Translations under genes and position numbers: made by a program
Assembly: GCA_902578495.1 (NCBI GenBank)
Contig: CACHCY010000001.1
Coordinates: forward strand, 251,975-315,974
DNA length: 64,000 bases
Source of the DNA: an uncultured SAR86 cluster bacterium
Lineage (GTDB): Bacteria; Pseudomonadota; Gammaproteobacteria; Magnimaribacterales; AG-339-G14
Reading direction: 5' to 3'
In this document: in pieces, positions 38,402 to 49,876 of the stretch
Numbering within the stretch: the first letter of the stretch is position 1
Layout of the letters: each line of letters opens with the position of its first letter
Notes under the pieces: generated by a model
Database searches by the model: none
Seen by the model: the letters and a program-made list of their open reading frames with translations, nothing else
What the model was told of the DNA's origin: nothing

Positions 38402-41400
38402 TTATTCCTCAGAGATCTCTGTTCCTTCCATAGCTTCGGCTAGCTCCATTTCCAAATTAGACTCAATTTCATCTTTTTCTGCATAGAAACCAGTACCAGC
38501 AGGAATTAATTTACCAATAATTACATTTTCCTTGAGTCCTCTAAGCTTATCGATTTTGCCTGTCACAGCCGCTTCTGTTAGAACTCTTGTTGTTTCTTGG
38601 AAAGATGCGGCTGATACAAATGAGTCAGTTGCAAGCGAAGCCTTAGTAATTCCAAGAAGAATTCTGTCAAATTCAATTAAAGCTTTTCCATCTTCAGAAA
38701 GAGTTTTATTTTTTTCAGCAACTGCAGATAGTTCCGCCTGTTCACCTAAAATAAAGTCAGAATCGCCAGGATCAGCAATCTCAACTTTTCTTAGCATTTG
38801 TCTCAAAATCACTTCTATGTGTTTATCAGAGATCTCAACTCCTTGGAGTCTATAAACATCTTGTATTTCGTTTACAACATAATCGGTGAGCTCCTCAACT
38901 CCTTTAAGGGCGAGAATGTCGTGAGGACTTAAAGGTCCATCACTTACTACATCCCCTTTGCTAACCATCTCTCCTTCGAAAACATTAATATTTCTTGTTT
39001 TAGGAATAAGTGTCTCTGAAGTTACTTCCTCTTTACCATCCATTTTTGTTATGACTAATCTTCTTTTTCCTTTGGTTTCCTTACCCCAAGAAACCACCCC
39101 AGACATATCAGCTAGAATTGCTTCCTCTTTGGGTTTTCTGGCTTCAAATAAATCTGCAACTCTTGGTAAACCACCAGTAATATCTCTAGTTTTAGATGAT
39201 TCTTTAGGAATACGAGCAATGACATCACCAACTTTTATTTTTGAATTATTTGTCAAGCCAAGAATAGAGTTACCTTCAAGAGAATATACAGCAGCGTGCT
39301 TTCCTCCAGGCAAAGTAACTTCTTTTCCTTTTTCATCCATAATACTTACAGATGGACTTAGCTCCTTACCCGATGAGGATCTTTCAGAAACATCCAAGAC
39401 TTGAGTACTACTCAATCCAGTTAAATCATCCTGTATTGTCTTGACTGTGATACCTTCTTCCATATCAGATAATTTAACTTTACCTTCAACTTCAGAAATT
39501 ATAGGTCTCGTATGTGGATCCCAAGAAGCAATAATATCTCCTGCCTTAGCTTTATCTCCATCATTAACAGAAATAATAGCTCCATAAGGAACCTTGTATC
39601 TTTCTTTCTCCTGACCATTTTCATCCGATACCGATATCTCAGCTGATCTTGATATACATACATTTTTCTTTTCTCTATTTACAAGTGAATTAAGATTTGT
39701 ATATCTGACACTACCGTCGTATTTAATTTGAACTTTATCTTCTTCAGAAGATCTCGAGGCTGCACCTCCTATATGGAAAGTTCTCATTGTTAATTGTGTG
39801 CCTGGCTCACCTATTGATTGAGCAGCTACAATTCCTACAGCTTCTCCAGGATCAACAAGATTCCCTCTTCCTAAGTCTCTTCCATAACACATTGAACAGA
39901 TTCCGTATGCTGTTTCGCAAGTTATAGGGGATCTGACAAAAATTGAATCAATAGAATGATTTCCTAATTCTTGTGCAATAGCCTCATCGATAACAGTATT
40001 TGCAGGCAACTTAAATGCTCCGTCTGTTGAAGAAACTTCTTTTGCTGTGACTCTTCCTAAAACTCTATCTTTAAGCTCTAGTACAGTTTCACCTCCTTCG
40101 ATAATTGATTTAATTTCAATACCCTTTTTAGTCTCACAATCAACTTCTCTAACCACTAAATCTTGTGCCACATCAACTAATCTTCTAGTTAAGTAACCAG
40201 AGTTAGCAGTTTTCAGAGCAGTATCTGCCAATCCTTTTCTTGCTCCATGAGTAGAAGTGAAATATTGCAATACTGTCAATCCTTCCCTGAAATTCGCAGT
40301 TATAGGAGTTTCAATAATTGATCCGTCTGGCTTAGCCATAAGACCTCTCATTCCTGCAAGCTGTCTTACTTGTGCGGGTGAACTTCTTGCACCAGAATCC
40401 AAGTACATATAAACAGAGTTAAAGGAATCTTGATCAACCTCTTCTCCGTCTTTGTTTGTAACTTTTTCTTTTGAGATAGTGTCCATTAGAGAATTTGCTA
40501 CTTTTTCATTAGCACGGGACCAAATATCAATGACCTTATTGTATTTTTCACCTTGGGTCACTAAACCAGATGAGTATTGAGCCTCAATATCTTTTACCTC
40601 TTGTTCAGACTTTTCAATAATTTCAGCCTTATCCTCTGGGATTAAACAATCATCAACACAAATAGAAGAACCGGATTTAGTAGAGTATTCATAACCTTGA
40701 TACATGAGCTGATCTGCAAAAATTACAGTATCTTTCAAACCGCAATCTCTATAACAGGTGTTTAATAGATCGGAAATGGCTTTGCTGGTTAAAGTCTTAT
40801 TAAAATGTTCAAAATTTAATCCATCTGGGGAAATTTGATAAAGTAATGCTCTTCCGACTGTAGTGTCTTTAAGTTCAGTTTGACCTTCTTTATCTTTTAT
40901 CCTTACTGTAACTTTTGCTTGAAGTTCAACTGCATCTGTTTCAAAAGCTCTAGATACTTCTTTAACGTCTGCAAATATAGATCCCTCACCTTTTGCATTA
41001 ATTTTTTCTCTTGTCATGTAGTAGATTCCTAACACAACATCTTGGGATGGATCTATGATTGGCCTACCATTTGAAGGTGAAAGAATATTATTACTAGCCA
41101 TAAGCAAGGCACGGCATTCAAGTTGAGCTTCTAAAGTTAGCGGCACGTGAACAGCCATTTGATCGCCATCAAAATCTGCGTTGTAAGCTTTACAAACTAG
41201 AGGATGTAATTGGATGGCTTTACCTTCGATAAGTAATGGTTCAAAAGCTTGGATCCCCAATCTATGGAGTGTTGGAGCTCTATTTAAAAGAATAGGATGT
41301 TCCTTTATGACGTCGGCTAAAATATCCCAAACAACAGGCTCTTCTCTCTCAACCATCCTTTTTGCACCTTTGATAGTAGTTGCTAGCTCAAGATTTTGAA

Positions 41401-42550
41401 GCTTCCCAAATACAAATGGTTTGAAAAGTTCAAGAGCCATTTTTTTAGGTAGACCACATTGATGCAATTTTAAAGTAGGTCCGACCACAATCACTGAACG
41501 GCCAGAATAATCAACCCTTTTTCCTAAAAGGTTTTGTCTAAATCTTCCTTGCTTACCTTTTATCATGTCAGCTAAAGATTTGAGAGGTCTTTTGTTCGAA
41601 CCAGTTATAGCTCTTCCTCTTCTTCCATTATCTAAAAGAGCGTCAACTGATTCTTGGAGCATTCTTTTTTCATTTCTGACAATAATTTCAGGAGCATTGA
41701 GTTCCATTAACCTTTTAAGCCTATTGTTTCTGTTTATCACTCTTCTGTATAAGTCGTTAAGATCTGAAGTAGCAAATCTTCCTCCTTCAAGAGGAACCAA
41801 AGGTCTTAAATCTGGAGGCAATACAGGCAACACATCGAGGATCATCCATTCAGGCTTATTGGAAGAATTACTGAATGATTTTATGATTTTCATCCTTTTA
41901 GAAAGTTTTTTTATTTTTGCTTCGGACTTGGTTTCTGTCATTTGTTGTTCAATCAAAGCAATTTCCTCTTCTAAATCCATCTCCATTAGCAGTGTCTTGA
42001 CTGCTTCTGCTCCCATTCCTGCCCTGAATTCTTCACCATAATTTTCAAGAGCCTCGTAATACTCTTCTTCATCTAAAATCTGATAGTTTTCAAGATCTGT
42101 CATTCCTGGATCAGTAACTACAAAAGATTCAAAATATAGAATTCTTTCTAATTCTCTTAGCGTCATATCTAAAAGTAGAGCAATTCTTGAAGGCAGAGAT
42201 TTTAGAAACCAAATGTGGGCAACAGGGGCAGCCAGTTCAATATGTCCCATTCTTTCTCTTCTAACTTTAGCTAGTGTGACTTCAACTCCACATTTTTCGC
42301 AAACAACTCCTCTATGCTTCATCCTTTTGTATTTACCACAAATGCATTCGTAATCCTTTATGGGACCAAAAATCTTTGCGCAAAAAAGACCGTCTCTTTC
42401 AGGCTTAAATGTTCTGTAGTTTATTGTTTCTGGTTTTTTTACTTCCCCAAAAGACCATGATCTAATTTGTTGGGGTGAAGCCAAACCTGCTTTGATGGCA
42501 TTGAAATCTTCTTGTTCGCTTTGGTTGAATAATTTTAATAAATCTTTCAT
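38402..42550 (-). CDS. rpoC: RNA polymerase beta' subunit
   Basis: RpoC carries the catalytic magnesium. The first zinc site is [11 protein letters not shown]...CEKCGVEV (residues about 70-90), the active site [15 protein letters not shown] is near 460, and the second zinc site is [16 protein letters not shown] near 890. The ORF track start adds ten residues by overlapping rpoB. The ATG at 42550 gives [10 protein letters not shown], the standard RpoC start, and is preceded by GAGGAGG, leaving a 4-nt gap to rpoB. The length is 1382 aa from this start. Confidence 0.98.
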   Translation of the reverse strand: MKDLLKLFNQSEQEDFNAIKAGLASPQQIRSWSFGEVKKPETINYRTFKPERDGLFCAKIFGPIKDYECICGKYKRMKHRGVVCEKCGVEVTLAKVRRERMGHIELAAPVAHIWFLKSLPSRIALLLDMTLRELERILYFESFVVTDPGMTDLENYQILDEEEYYEALENYGEEFRAGMGAEAVKTLLMEMDLEEEIALIEQQMTETKSEAKIKKLSKRMKIIKSFSNSSNKPEWMILDVLPVLPPDLRPLVPLEGGRFATSDLNDLYRRVINRNNRLKRLMELNAPEIIVRNEKRMLQESVDALLDNGRRGRAITGSNKRPLKSLADMIKGKQGRFRQNLLGKRVDYSGRSVIVVGPTLKLHQCGLPKKMALELFKPFVFGKLQNLELATTIKGAKRMVEREEPVVWDILADVIKEHPILLNRAPTLHRLGIQAFEPLLIEGKAIQLHPLVCKAYNADFDGDQMAVHVPLTLEAQLECRALLMASNNILSPSNGRPIIDPSQDVVLGIYYMTREKINAKGEGSIFADVKEVSRAFETDAVELQAKVTVRIKDKEGQTELKDTTVGRALLYQISPDGLNFEHFNKTLTSKAISDLLNTCYRDCGLKDTVIFADQLMYQGYEYSTKSGSSICVDDCLIPEDKAEIIEKSEQEVKDIEAQYSSGLVTQGEKYNKVIDIWSRANEKVANSLMDTISKEKVTNKDGEEVDQDSFNSVYMYLDSGARSSPAQVRQLAGMRGLMAKPDGSIIETPITANFREGLTVLQYFTSTHGARKGLADTALKTANSGYLTRRLVDVAQDLVVREVDCETKKGIEIKSIIEGGETVLELKDRVLGRVTAKEVSSTDGAFKLPANTVIDEAIAQELGNHSIDSIFVRSPITCETAYGICSMCYGRDLGRGNLVDPGEAVGIVAAQSIGEPGTQLTMRTFHIGGAASRSSEEDKVQIKYDGSVRYTNLNSLVNREKKNVCISRSAEISVSDENGQEKERYKVPYGAIISVNDGDKAKAGDIIASWDPHTRPIISEVEGKVKLSDMEEGITVKTIQDDLTGLSSTQVLDVSERSSSGKELSPSVSIMDEKGKEVTLPGGKHAAVYSLEGNSILGLTNNSKIKVGDVIARIPKESSKTRDITGGLPRVADLFEARKPKEEAILADMSGVVSWGKETKGKRRLVITKMDGKEEVTSETLIPKTRNINVFEGEMVSKGDVVSDGPLSPHDILALKGVEELTDYVVNEIQDVYRLQGVEISDKHIEVILRQMLRKVEIADPGDSDFILGEQAELSAVAEKNKTLSEDGKALIEFDRILLGITKASLATDSFVSAASFQETTRVLTEAAVTGKIDKLRGLKENVIIGKLIPAGTGFYAEKDEIESNLEMELAEAMEGTEISEE

Positions 42551-42554
42551 AAGA

Positions 42555-45500
42555 TCAAACCTCCTCGAAATCAATATCAATCGCTAAAGATCGAATTTCT
42601 TTTGTTAAAACATTATAAGATTCAGGTATTCCAGCTTCCATTTCATAAGAACCATCGACAATATTTTTATAGATTTTTGTTCTTCCGTACACATCGTCAG
42701 ACTTAACGGTGAGCATTTCTTGAAGAGTATGAGACGCACCATAAGCTTCAAGAGCCCAAACTTCCATCTCTCCGAGTCTTTGCCCACCAAATTGTGCTTT
42801 TCCTCCAAGCGGTTGCTGAGTAACTAAGCTGTAAGACCCTGTTGAACGAGCATGCATTTTATCTTCGATAAGATGATTAAGCTTGAGCATATACATGTAC
42901 CCAACAGTGACTGAGCGATCGAATTTATCCCCTGTTCTTCCATCGTATAAAGTAGTTTGTCCAGTTTCAGGAAGGTTGGCTAACTTCAACATTTCTTTAA
43001 TTTCTGCCTCTTTAGCTCCATCGAAAACTGGGGTTGCCATAGGAACGCCGTTTTTAAGATTTTGGCAAAGCTCTAAGAATTCACTGTCGTTAAGAGAACT
43101 AATGTCCTGATTCATCCCTGATTTAACATAAATTTTATCTATGAATGATCTTAAGGCTTTTAAATCCTTATAATTTTCTAGCATCTTAGATATTTCATCT
43201 CCAAGACCTTTTGCTGCTGATCCCAGATGAACTTCAAGAAGTTGTCCAACGTTCATTCTTGATGGCACTCCTAATGGATTCAATACTAGGTCAACTGGCT
43301 CACCGTTTTCATCATATGGCATATCTTCGACAGGCATGATTACTGATATAACACCCTTGTTACCATGTCTACCCGCTAATTTGTCACCTGGTTGGATTCT
43401 CCTTTTAATTGCAAGATAAACTTTAATTACTTGTTGCACCCCTGGCGGTAAATCATCTCCGGAAACAATTTTTTTCTTCTTAGCTTCAAATCTATTTTTG
43501 AGCATTTTCTCATATGCTTTCAAATTGTCTTTGGAATCTTTTAACTGATCATTAATATCTTCGCTTTGCAATCTCAATTTGAACCACTCTTCTGAAGCAA
43601 GGTTATCTAGAAACTCTTTAGATATTGTTTCCCCTTTGGATATGCCTCTTCCAGATATCACTTTTTGACCTGTCAAAACAGACCTTAAAGAATTAATTGT
43701 TGCATTTGTAACGATCTCTAGCTCTTCATCAAGATCTTTTTGGATCTCCGCTAAAGAGACAGATTCAATAACAGAAGCTCTTGGATTTTTTTCTAATCCC
43801 TCTCTTGTATAAATTTGAACATCAATTACTGTTCCATCAGCACCGCTTGGGACTCTTAGAGAAGTATCTTTTACATCTGCTGCTTTTTCTCCAAATATTG
43901 CTCTAAGAAGTTTCTCTTCAGGAGAAAGTTGAGTTTCGCCTTTTGGAGTAACTTTTCCTACTAAAATATCTCCTGCCTTAACTTGTGCTCCAATGTGAAC
44001 AACTCCACACTCATCAAGTTTCCCTAATGCGGACTCTCCTACATTAGGAATGTCAGCTGTGATTTCATCTGGTCCTAATTTTGTATCTCTTGCTGTACAA
44101 GTAAGTTCTTGAATATGAATACTTGTAAGCTTATCTTCTTTAACAAGTTTGTCGGAAATAAGAATTGAGTCCTCAAAGTTGTATCCATGCCAAGGCATGA
44201 AAGCAATCTTGATATTTTGACCAAGTGCTAACTCTCCTAAATCAATTGAAGAGCCATCAGCCAAGATATCGCCTTTAGTAACTTTATCTCCAACTTTAAC
44301 TATTGGTCTTTGATTCATGCAAGTATTTTGATTAGACCTTGTATACTTTGTAAGGTTGTATATATCTACAGCTGAGTTAGTGGAAGAGATTTCTTTCATA
44401 TCTTTTCTAACCACTATTCTTCCAGAATCAACCTTTTCAACAGTCCCTTTGTTTTCAGCTATTACACAATCTCCTGAATCTTTGGCAATTAATCTTTCCA
44501 TTCCTGTTCCGACAAGAGGAGCCTCTGTCTTCAAGGTAGGAACTGCCTGTCTCATCATATTAGAGCCCATCAAAGCCCTGTTAGCGTCATCGTGCTCTAA
44601 GAAAGGTATTAGTGAAGCAGCGATAGATACTACCTGCTGTGGAGATACATCCATTAGCTCAACTCTATCAGCTGACATAAGTTCAAATTCATTTTTAAAT
44701 CGAACAGGAACGAGTTCGTCAACAAATTTATTATTTTTATCGAGCAATGCACTTGCTTGTGCAATAACAAATTCGCCTTCTTCAATTGCGGAAATGTACT
44801 TAATGTCTTCAGTCACTTTGCCATTAATTACTTGTCTATATGGCGTTTCAATAAATCCAAAATTATTGACCTTGGCAAAAACAGATAGAGAATTTATTAG
44901 ACCAATATTGGGTCCTTCTGGGGTTTCTATTGGACAAACTCTTCCGTAATGACTTGGGTGAACGTCCCTGACTTCAAAGCCAGCTCTTTCTCTTGTTAAT
45001 CCCCCTGGACCAAGTGCTGAAACTCTTCTTTTGTGAGTAATTGCCGCAAGAGGATTATTCTGATCCATGAATTGTGAGAGTTGACTTGAACCAAAAAATT
45101 CATTTATTGCTGCAGTGACAGGCTTTGCGTTGATTAAATCTGCTGGTCCAAAGCCCTCGGCTTCAGCCACATTCAATCTTTCTCTGACCGCTCTTTCTAC
45201 TCTTAGAAGACCAACTCTGACTTGGTTCGATACCATTTCGCCAACTGATCTTATTCGTCTGTTTCCTAGATGATCTATATCGTCACAGTCTTGCTTTCCA
45301 TTTCTTATATCAACAAGAGTTTTTGTTACATCAATGATGTCTTCTTTACTTAATATTCCTTCTCCCTGAAGGTCTTCCCTTCCAAGACGGCGGTTGAATT
45401 TCATTCTTCCTACATCAGAAAGATCATACTTCTCTGAATTAAAAAATAAGTTTTCAAAAAGATTTGTCGCTGCTTCTTTAGTTGGCGGCTCTCCAGGTCT

Positions 45501-46634
45501 CATCATTCTGTAGATCTCAGCTAAAGCTTCTAATTGTGAAGTAGTAGTATCAGACCTCAAAGTTTCTGAAATATAAGGCCCTGATTCAAGCTCATTAACG
45601 TATAGAACTTTAATTTCTTTCAGTTTCTGCTCATCAATAGCTTTTACAATTGTTTCATCGATAACAGAATTACAGGATATGAGGAGCTCTCCTGTTTCTT
45701 TATTAATGATATCTTCAGCTGTGATTAATCCATTCAAGCCTTCAGAATCCAAAGATATTGTTTTGATTTTATTGGAATCAATAAGCCTTATGTGTCTTGC
45801 AGTAATTCTTTGGCCTTTTTCAACGATAGTTTCTTTGCCGTCTTTATCCTTTATTTCAACTGGGGATATCCTTCCCATAAGTCTTCTTGAGTTGATTTTA
45901 AGAGAGAATCCTTGCGGGGTTACAGAATAAGTTTCCGATTCATAAAACGTTTCTAATATCTCCTGATTAGCCATTCCTAAAGCCTTAAGCAAAATTGAAG
46001 CTAAAAGCTTTCTTCTTCTGTCTATTCTTATGAAAACAAGATCTTTATGATCAAATTCAAAATCAAGCCAGGATCCTCTGTAAGGAATTACTCTTGAAGC
46101 GTAAAGCAATTTTCCTGAAGAATGTGTTTTACCTTTGTCATGATCGAAAATTAACCCAGGAGATCTGTGTAATTGAGAAACTACAACTCTTTCGACACCA
46201 TTTATAACGAATGTTCCGTAAGTTGTCATTAAAGGTATGGTCCCCATGTAAACCTTCTCTTCTCGAGCAGATTTCAGAATTTCCTCTCCGGTAGCTTTAT
46301 CCAAAAAAGAAATCCTACATATGATTCTCATGGTTGATTCATATGTAGTGCCTCTGGCAATACATTCGCTTACATCAAACTCTGGCTCATCAAGCTCATA
46401 TCCCAGATATTCGATTTTTGCATTACCCGAAACACTGATTATAGGGAAAATAGAGTGAAATACTCCATGCAGACCCTGCTTTTGCCTTTCATCTGGTGAA
46501 AGGTGAGATTGTAGAAACTCCTTGTAAGAGTTTGTTTGAACTTCAAGAATGTCAGGAAAATCCATAACACTTGAAATTTTTTCAAAACTATTTCTTATTC
46601 TTTTCTTTTCAGCAAAACTATATTTAATTGGCAT
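42555..46634 (-). CDS. rpoB: RNA polymerase beta subunit
   Basis: RpoB forms the other half of the polymerase cleft. The N-terminus has [26 protein letters not shown]. The rifampicin-binding region reads [31 protein letters not shown] (about 510-540). C-terminal motifs include [15 protein letters not shown]-like [17 protein letters not shown] and [24 protein letters not shown]. Length is 1359 aa (E. coli 1342). It follows rplL by only 21 nt; no attenuator is seen in that gap. Confidence 0.98.
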   Translation of the reverse strand: MPIKYSFAEKKRIRNSFEKISSVMDFPDILEVQTNSYKEFLQSHLSPDERQKQGLHGVFHSIFPIISVSGNAKIEYLGYELDEPEFDVSECIARGTTYESTMRIICRISFLDKATGEEILKSAREEKVYMGTIPLMTTYGTFVINGVERVVVSQLHRSPGLIFDHDKGKTHSSGKLLYASRVIPYRGSWLDFEFDHKDLVFIRIDRRRKLLASILLKALGMANQEILETFYESETYSVTPQGFSLKINSRRLMGRISPVEIKDKDGKETIVEKGQRITARHIRLIDSNKIKTISLDSEGLNGLITAEDIINKETGELLISCNSVIDETIVKAIDEQKLKEIKVLYVNELESGPYISETLRSDTTTSQLEALAEIYRMMRPGEPPTKEAATNLFENLFFNSEKYDLSDVGRMKFNRRLGREDLQGEGILSKEDIIDVTKTLVDIRNGKQDCDDIDHLGNRRIRSVGEMVSNQVRVGLLRVERAVRERLNVAEAEGFGPADLINAKPVTAAINEFFGSSQLSQFMDQNNPLAAITHKRRVSALGPGGLTRERAGFEVRDVHPSHYGRVCPIETPEGPNIGLINSLSVFAKVNNFGFIETPYRQVINGKVTEDIKYISAIEEGEFVIAQASALLDKNNKFVDELVPVRFKNEFELMSADRVELMDVSPQQVVSIAASLIPFLEHDDANRALMGSNMMRQAVPTLKTEAPLVGTGMERLIAKDSGDCVIAENKGTVEKVDSGRIVVRKDMKEISSTNSAVDIYNLTKYTRSNQNTCMNQRPIVKVGDKVTKGDILADGSSIDLGELALGQNIKIAFMPWHGYNFEDSILISDKLVKEDKLTSIHIQELTCTARDTKLGPDEITADIPNVGESALGKLDECGVVHIGAQVKAGDILVGKVTPKGETQLSPEEKLLRAIFGEKAADVKDTSLRVPSGADGTVIDVQIYTREGLEKNPRASVIESVSLAEIQKDLDEELEIVTNATINSLRSVLTGQKVISGRGISKGETISKEFLDNLASEEWFKLRLQSEDINDQLKDSKDNLKAYEKMLKNRFEAKKKKIVSGDDLPPGVQQVIKVYLAIKRRIQPGDKLAGRHGNKGVISVIMPVEDMPYDENGEPVDLVLNPLGVPSRMNVGQLLEVHLGSAAKGLGDEISKMLENYKDLKALRSFIDKIYVKSGMNQDISSLNDSEFLELCQNLKNGVPMATPVFDGAKEAEIKEMLKLANLPETGQTTLYDGRTGDKFDRSVTVGYMYMLKLNHLIEDKMHARSTGSYSLVTQQPLGGKAQFGGQRLGEMEVWALEAYGASHTLQEMLTVKSDDVYGRTKIYKNIVDGSYEMEAGIPESYNVLTKEIRSLAIDIDFEEV

Positions 46635-46655
46635 AAAAATTATATGTATTTAAAG

Positions 46656-47039
46656 TTATTTAAGTTCGACAGTAGCTCCAGCTTCTTCTAATTGAGATTT
46701 AGCTTGTTCAGCTTCATCTTTATTGGCCCCTTCTTTTAATGATGAAGGTGCTCCATCAACAAGTGCTTTAGCTTCTTTTAGTCCAAGACCAGTAATGGTC
46801 CTAACAACTTTAATTACATCAATTTTCTTATCACCAACTTCAGCAAGGAAAATCTCGAATTCTGATTTTTCTTCTGCAGCTTCACCAGCTGCATCTCCTG
46901 CTGGAGCTGCTGCTACTGCTGCGACAGGTGCTGCGGCAGTGACTCCAAATTTGTCTTCCATAAGTTTAATTAGATCAACCATATCCATAACACTCATGTC
47001 GGATATTGCATCTAATATTTCTTCTTTTGATAGCGCCAT
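46656..47039 (-). CDS. rplL: 50S ribosomal protein L7/L12
   Basis: L7/L12 forms the flexible stalk that recruits translation GTPases. It has an N-terminal dimerisation helix, an Ala/Gly hinge ([23 protein letters not shown], about residues 34-56) and a C-terminal domain with [24 protein letters not shown]. It has 127 aa. It lies 24 nt after rplJ. Confidence 0.97.
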   Translation of the reverse strand: MALSKEEILDAISDMSVMDMVDLIKLMEDKFGVTAAAPVAAVAAAPAGDAAGEAAEEKSEFEIFLAEVGDKKIDVIKVVRTITGLGLKEAKALVDGAPSSLKEGANKDEAEQAKSQLEEAGATVELK

Positions 47040-47063
47040 TACTACTCCTTTTAAAGTTTAAAA

Positions 47064-47582
47064 TTAAGATTTAGTTTCTTTTATCGCATCCAAAGTTCTC
47101 ACAAAGTTTGAAGGTAGATTCTGTAACCCGCCTGCAAATTTCTGAATTGGACTTTGTAGTACGCTCATTAACATAGAAATTGCTTCTTCCTTTGAGGGCA
47201 GTGAAGCTAGTCTGTCTAGCTCACTTGCATCTAAAAGGCCTTCTCCTACCGATAACCCTTTAACGCTAAAAGACTCATGAGACTTTGAAAAATCTTTTAC
47301 GAGTTTTGCAGCACTTTTAAAGTCATCAAGAGAAAAAGCAAACAAACTAGGTCCGGTAAGAATTTCATTGATTGAATCAAACTTAGTACCTTCTAACGCT
47401 CTTTTAGCTAATGTATTCTTTATAACTCTAAGATATACAGAACTAGAAGAAGCATCTTTTCTTAACAATGTTAAGTCAGGCACGTTAGTACCTCTATAAT
47501 CAATTACGACAGCTGACAAGGCTTCATCAGCTACCTTTTTCAACTCATCTACAACTAATTTCTTTTCTTCTAAACGTGACAT
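47064..47582 (-). CDS. rplJ: 50S ribosomal protein L10
   Basis: L10 anchors the L7/L12 stalk. The N-terminal domain has ALSAVVIDYRGTNVPDLTLLRK and LRVIKNTLAKRALEGT, with GPSLFAFS near 87; the C-terminal helix binds L12 dimers. It has 172 aa. The 181-bp upstream gap makes it a likely start of its own transcript with a leader. Confidence 0.96.
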   Translation of the reverse strand: MSRLEEKKLVVDELKKVADEALSAVVIDYRGTNVPDLTLLRKDASSSSVYLRVIKNTLAKRALEGTKFDSINEILTGPSLFAFSLDDFKSAAKLVKDFSKSHESFSVKGLSVGEGLLDASELDRLASLPSKEEAISMLMSVLQSPIQKFAGGLQNLPSNFVRTLDAIKETKS

Positions 47583-47763
47583 TAAATAAACCTCTCTTTT
47601 TTAAAGTGAGAGAACTTCCAACCAAGACCTAAAAGACTTGGTACATCTACGCATGAAATTAAGTTTTTATGGCAGGAACCAAAAAACACATGCGGTCTAA
47701 GACAATCGCGAAAACGCAAATGCTTATTTAAATGTTCTGGATCGCGCATCATACAGGAAAAAA
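47583..47763 (-). promoter_or_regulatory. rplJ leader region with SD-sequestering hairpin
   Basis: This 181-bp gap between rplA and rplJ holds no gene. On the minus strand two inverted repeats are visible: ACCAAG/CTTGGT (47621-47642), and CTCTC/GAGAG (47592-47612), whose downstream arm is the Shine-Dalgarno of rplJ. In E. coli the L10-L12 complex represses translation through a structured leader here, so this is a reasonable counterpart. A TATGAT -10 candidate lies near the rplA end with a weak -35. Confidence 0.45.
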
Positions 47764-48459
47764 TCAGAAATTGAGAGAGGAAATATCAATTTCTAATCCA
47801 GGTCCCATAGTTGATGACATCGAAACTTTTGAAATAAAAACTCCTTTGGATGATGGAGGTTTTGATTTTTTTAAATCAGATAATAAATATTGTAAATTAC
47901 TTTTTATTTCTTCCTTGCTTTGAGTTATTTGGCCTATTCTACAGTGAACAATTCCCTGTTTATCTGACTTAAATCTTACCTGACCAGCCTTAGCATTTTT
48001 TACCGCAACCGAAACATCTTTTGTTACCGTTTCGGACTTAGGATTAGGCATTAATCCTTTGGGTCCCAAAATTTGACCCAATGGACTTACAACTTTCATC
48101 GTATCTGGAGTAGCAACTATGACATCATAGTCTATTTCCCCGGATTTCATTTCATCAGCGAGATCTTCCATGCCCACTTTATCTGCTCCAGCTTCAAGAG
48201 CACTTTTAGCCTCTTCACCCTCTGCAAAGACAGCAACCTTATATGAACGGCCAGTGCCATGAGGGAGATTAGATGCTCCCCTAACGTTTTGATCTGACTT
48301 CGATGGATCCACTCCTAGGTTAATACTCACATCAACTGACTCAGTAAATTTTTCAGACTTATGTTCAAACAAAATATCTAAAGCTTCTTCCAAATTATAG
48401 GACGATGCTTCTACTAACTTTTCTCTTAAAGGTTTATTTTTCTTAGATGTTTTAGCCAT
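47764..48459 (-). CDS. rplA: 50S ribosomal protein L1
   Basis: L1 forms the mobile stalk that releases deacylated tRNA and represses rplKA in E. coli. VDVSINLGVDPSKSDQNVRGASNLPHGTG near 42 and GPKGLMPNPKSETVTKDV near 132 are diagnostic. Length is 231 aa. It overlaps the rplK stop by 1 nt. Confidence 0.97.
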   Translation of the reverse strand: MAKTSKKNKPLREKLVEASSYNLEEALDILFEHKSEKFTESVDVSINLGVDPSKSDQNVRGASNLPHGTGRSYKVAVFAEGEEAKSALEAGADKVGMEDLADEMKSGEIDYDVIVATPDTMKVVSPLGQILGPKGLMPNPKSETVTKDVSVAVKNAKAGQVRFKSDKQGIVHCRIGQITQSKEEIKSNLQYLLSDLKKSKPPSSKGVFISKVSMSSTMGPGLEIDISSLNF

Positions 48460-48890
48460 TAATCTATTACCTCTATTCCCATGCTTCTGGCACTTCCAGA
48501 AATAATTTTTACTGCAGCATCCATATCAGCAGCGTTGAGATCCTGCATTTTCTTTTCTGCTATTTCCTCAACTTGAGCCCTAGTTACTTTTCCTACTTTT
48601 AATGAGTTTGGCGTAGGGCTACCCTTATCAAGTCCAGCAGCCTTTTTTAGGAGAATGCTTGCAGGAGTTGTCTTTACTATAAAATCAAAACTTTTGTCTT
48701 CGTAAACTGTTATAACAACAGGCACGGGAACATTCTTTTCCATATCGTTAGTCTTAGAATTAAATGCATTACAAAAGTCCATCAAGTTTACACCGTGTTG
48801 GCCCAGTGCAGGTCCAACAGGAGGGCTTGGAGAGGCAGCGCCAGCAGGTACTTGGAGTTTAATATATGTATCTATCTTTTTGTCTGCCAT
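48459..48890 (-). CDS. rplK: 50S ribosomal protein L11
   Basis: L11 belongs to the GTPase-associated centre and is needed for RelA activation. [36 protein letters not shown] and the C-terminal [12 protein letters not shown] are diagnostic. It has 143 aa and overlaps both nusG and rplA by 1 nt, so it has no separate promoter. Confidence 0.97.
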   Translation of the reverse strand: MADKKIDTYIKLQVPAGAASPSPPVGPALGQHGVNLMDFCNAFNSKTNDMEKNVPVPVVITVYEDKSFDFIVKTTPASILLKKAAGLDKGSPTPNSLKVGKVTRAQVEEIAEKKMQDLNAADMDAAVKIISGSARSMGIEVID

Positions 48891-49423
48891 TATGCTCTCT
48901 CAATTTGATTGAAATCTAACTCGACCGGAGTTGATCTTCCAAAGATCATCACCGCTACTTTTACTTTTCCTTTTTCTGAATCGACTTCTTCAATCACGCC
49001 ACTAAAATCATTAAAGGGTCCATCAATAACTCTAATCATTTCACCGGCTTCGTAAATATTTTGCTGTGAAGTGGTTTCAACTCCAGATTCTATTTGGTTT
49101 AAAATTCTGTTTGCTTCGTTTTCTGAAATTGGTCTCGGATTGGTTTTAGTGCCTCCGATGAAACCCAAAACCCTTGGAGTCTCTTTGACAAGATGCCATG
49201 TATCATCATTCATTTCCATCTCAACCAAAATGTAACCTGGGAAAAATTTCTTTTGTGTAGTTTTTTCCTTTCCTCCTTTCATTTCAGTTATTTCTTCGGA
49301 AGGCACTTCTATCTTTCCAAAAAAATCCTCCATGCCGTTGAGGGTTATTCTTTCTAAAAGCTGCTCTTTGGCCTTATTTTCATATCCAGAATAAGAATTA
49401 AGAACATACCAAGATTTCGACAT
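48890..49423 (-). CDS. nusG: transcription termination/antitermination factor NusG
   Basis: NusG binds RNA polymerase and couples it to Rho or to ribosomes via S10. The NGN domain has [18 protein letters not shown] and [18 protein letters not shown]. The C-terminal KOW domain has [25 protein letters not shown]. It has 177 aa. It lies 3 nt after secE, the conserved secE-nusG pair. Confidence 0.97.
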   Translation of the reverse strand: MSKSWYVLNSYSGYENKAKEQLLERITLNGMEDFFGKIEVPSEEITEMKGGKEKTTQKKFFPGYILVEMEMNDDTWHLVKETPRVLGFIGGTKTNPRPISENEANRILNQIESGVETTSQQNIYEAGEMIRVIDGPFNDFSGVIEEVDSEKGKVKVAVMIFGRSTPVELDFNQIERA

Positions 49424-49426
49424 TAT

Positions 49427-49774
49427 CTACCCCAATAATAAATTTAATCCGAAAGAAAAGAGAGAATCCAAGCCCCATAACAACAATGAAGCAACAATTA
49501 CTGCAGCTAAAACAATAAGAGTTGTTTGAGTCGTCTCAGTTCTATTGGGCCAGACTACTTTTCTAATTTCAGTTAGAGAAGTAATAATTAAGTTGTATGC
49601 GGAATTGCCGAAAATTGTGAATCTAATTATTGCTAAACCCAAAATCAATAGAGCAATCACAATCAAGGTTCTGTATAAAAGAGCTACTTCAGAGTAATAA
49701 GAATTCCCCCAGACAGCAATCAGGATAACTGCTGAGCCAAGGATCCATAAAATTTTACTGCTAACTGAAGTCAT
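49427..49774 (-). CDS. secE: preprotein translocase subunit SecE
   Basis: SecE clamps the SecY channel. Three hydrophobic segments are visible, as in the E. coli three-TM form. The conserved amphipathic stretch before the last one reads SLTEIRKVVWPNRTETTQTTLIV, the core SecE motif. The length of 115 aa is slightly shorter than E. coli (127). It lies downstream of tRNA-Trp and upstream of nusG. Confidence 0.95.
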   Translation of the reverse strand: MTSVSSKILWILGSAVILIAVWGNSYYSEVALLYRTLIVIALLILGLAIIRFTIFGNSAYNLIITSLTEIRKVVWPNRTETTQTTLIVLAAVIVASLLLWGLDSLFSFGLNLLLG

Positions 49775-49800
49775 ATTGTTTTATCTTATATCCATCTCCG

Positions 49801-49876
49801 TGGCAGGCCAGGAGGGAATCGAACCCCCAACCTGCGGTTTTGGAGACCGCCGCTCTACCAATTGAGCTACTGGCCT
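49801..49876 (-). tRNA. tRNA-Trp (anticodon CCA)
   Basis: A full cloverleaf can be read on the minus strand: acceptor AGGCCAG/CTGGCCT, D arm GCTC/GAGC, anticodon arm GCGGT-CTCCAAA-ACCGC with anticodon CCA, T arm GGGGG-TTCGATT-CCCTC, discriminator G and encoded CCA. It is 76 nt. It lies between tuf and secE, and its first two bases are also the last two bases of the tuf TAG stop codon. Confidence 0.97.
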
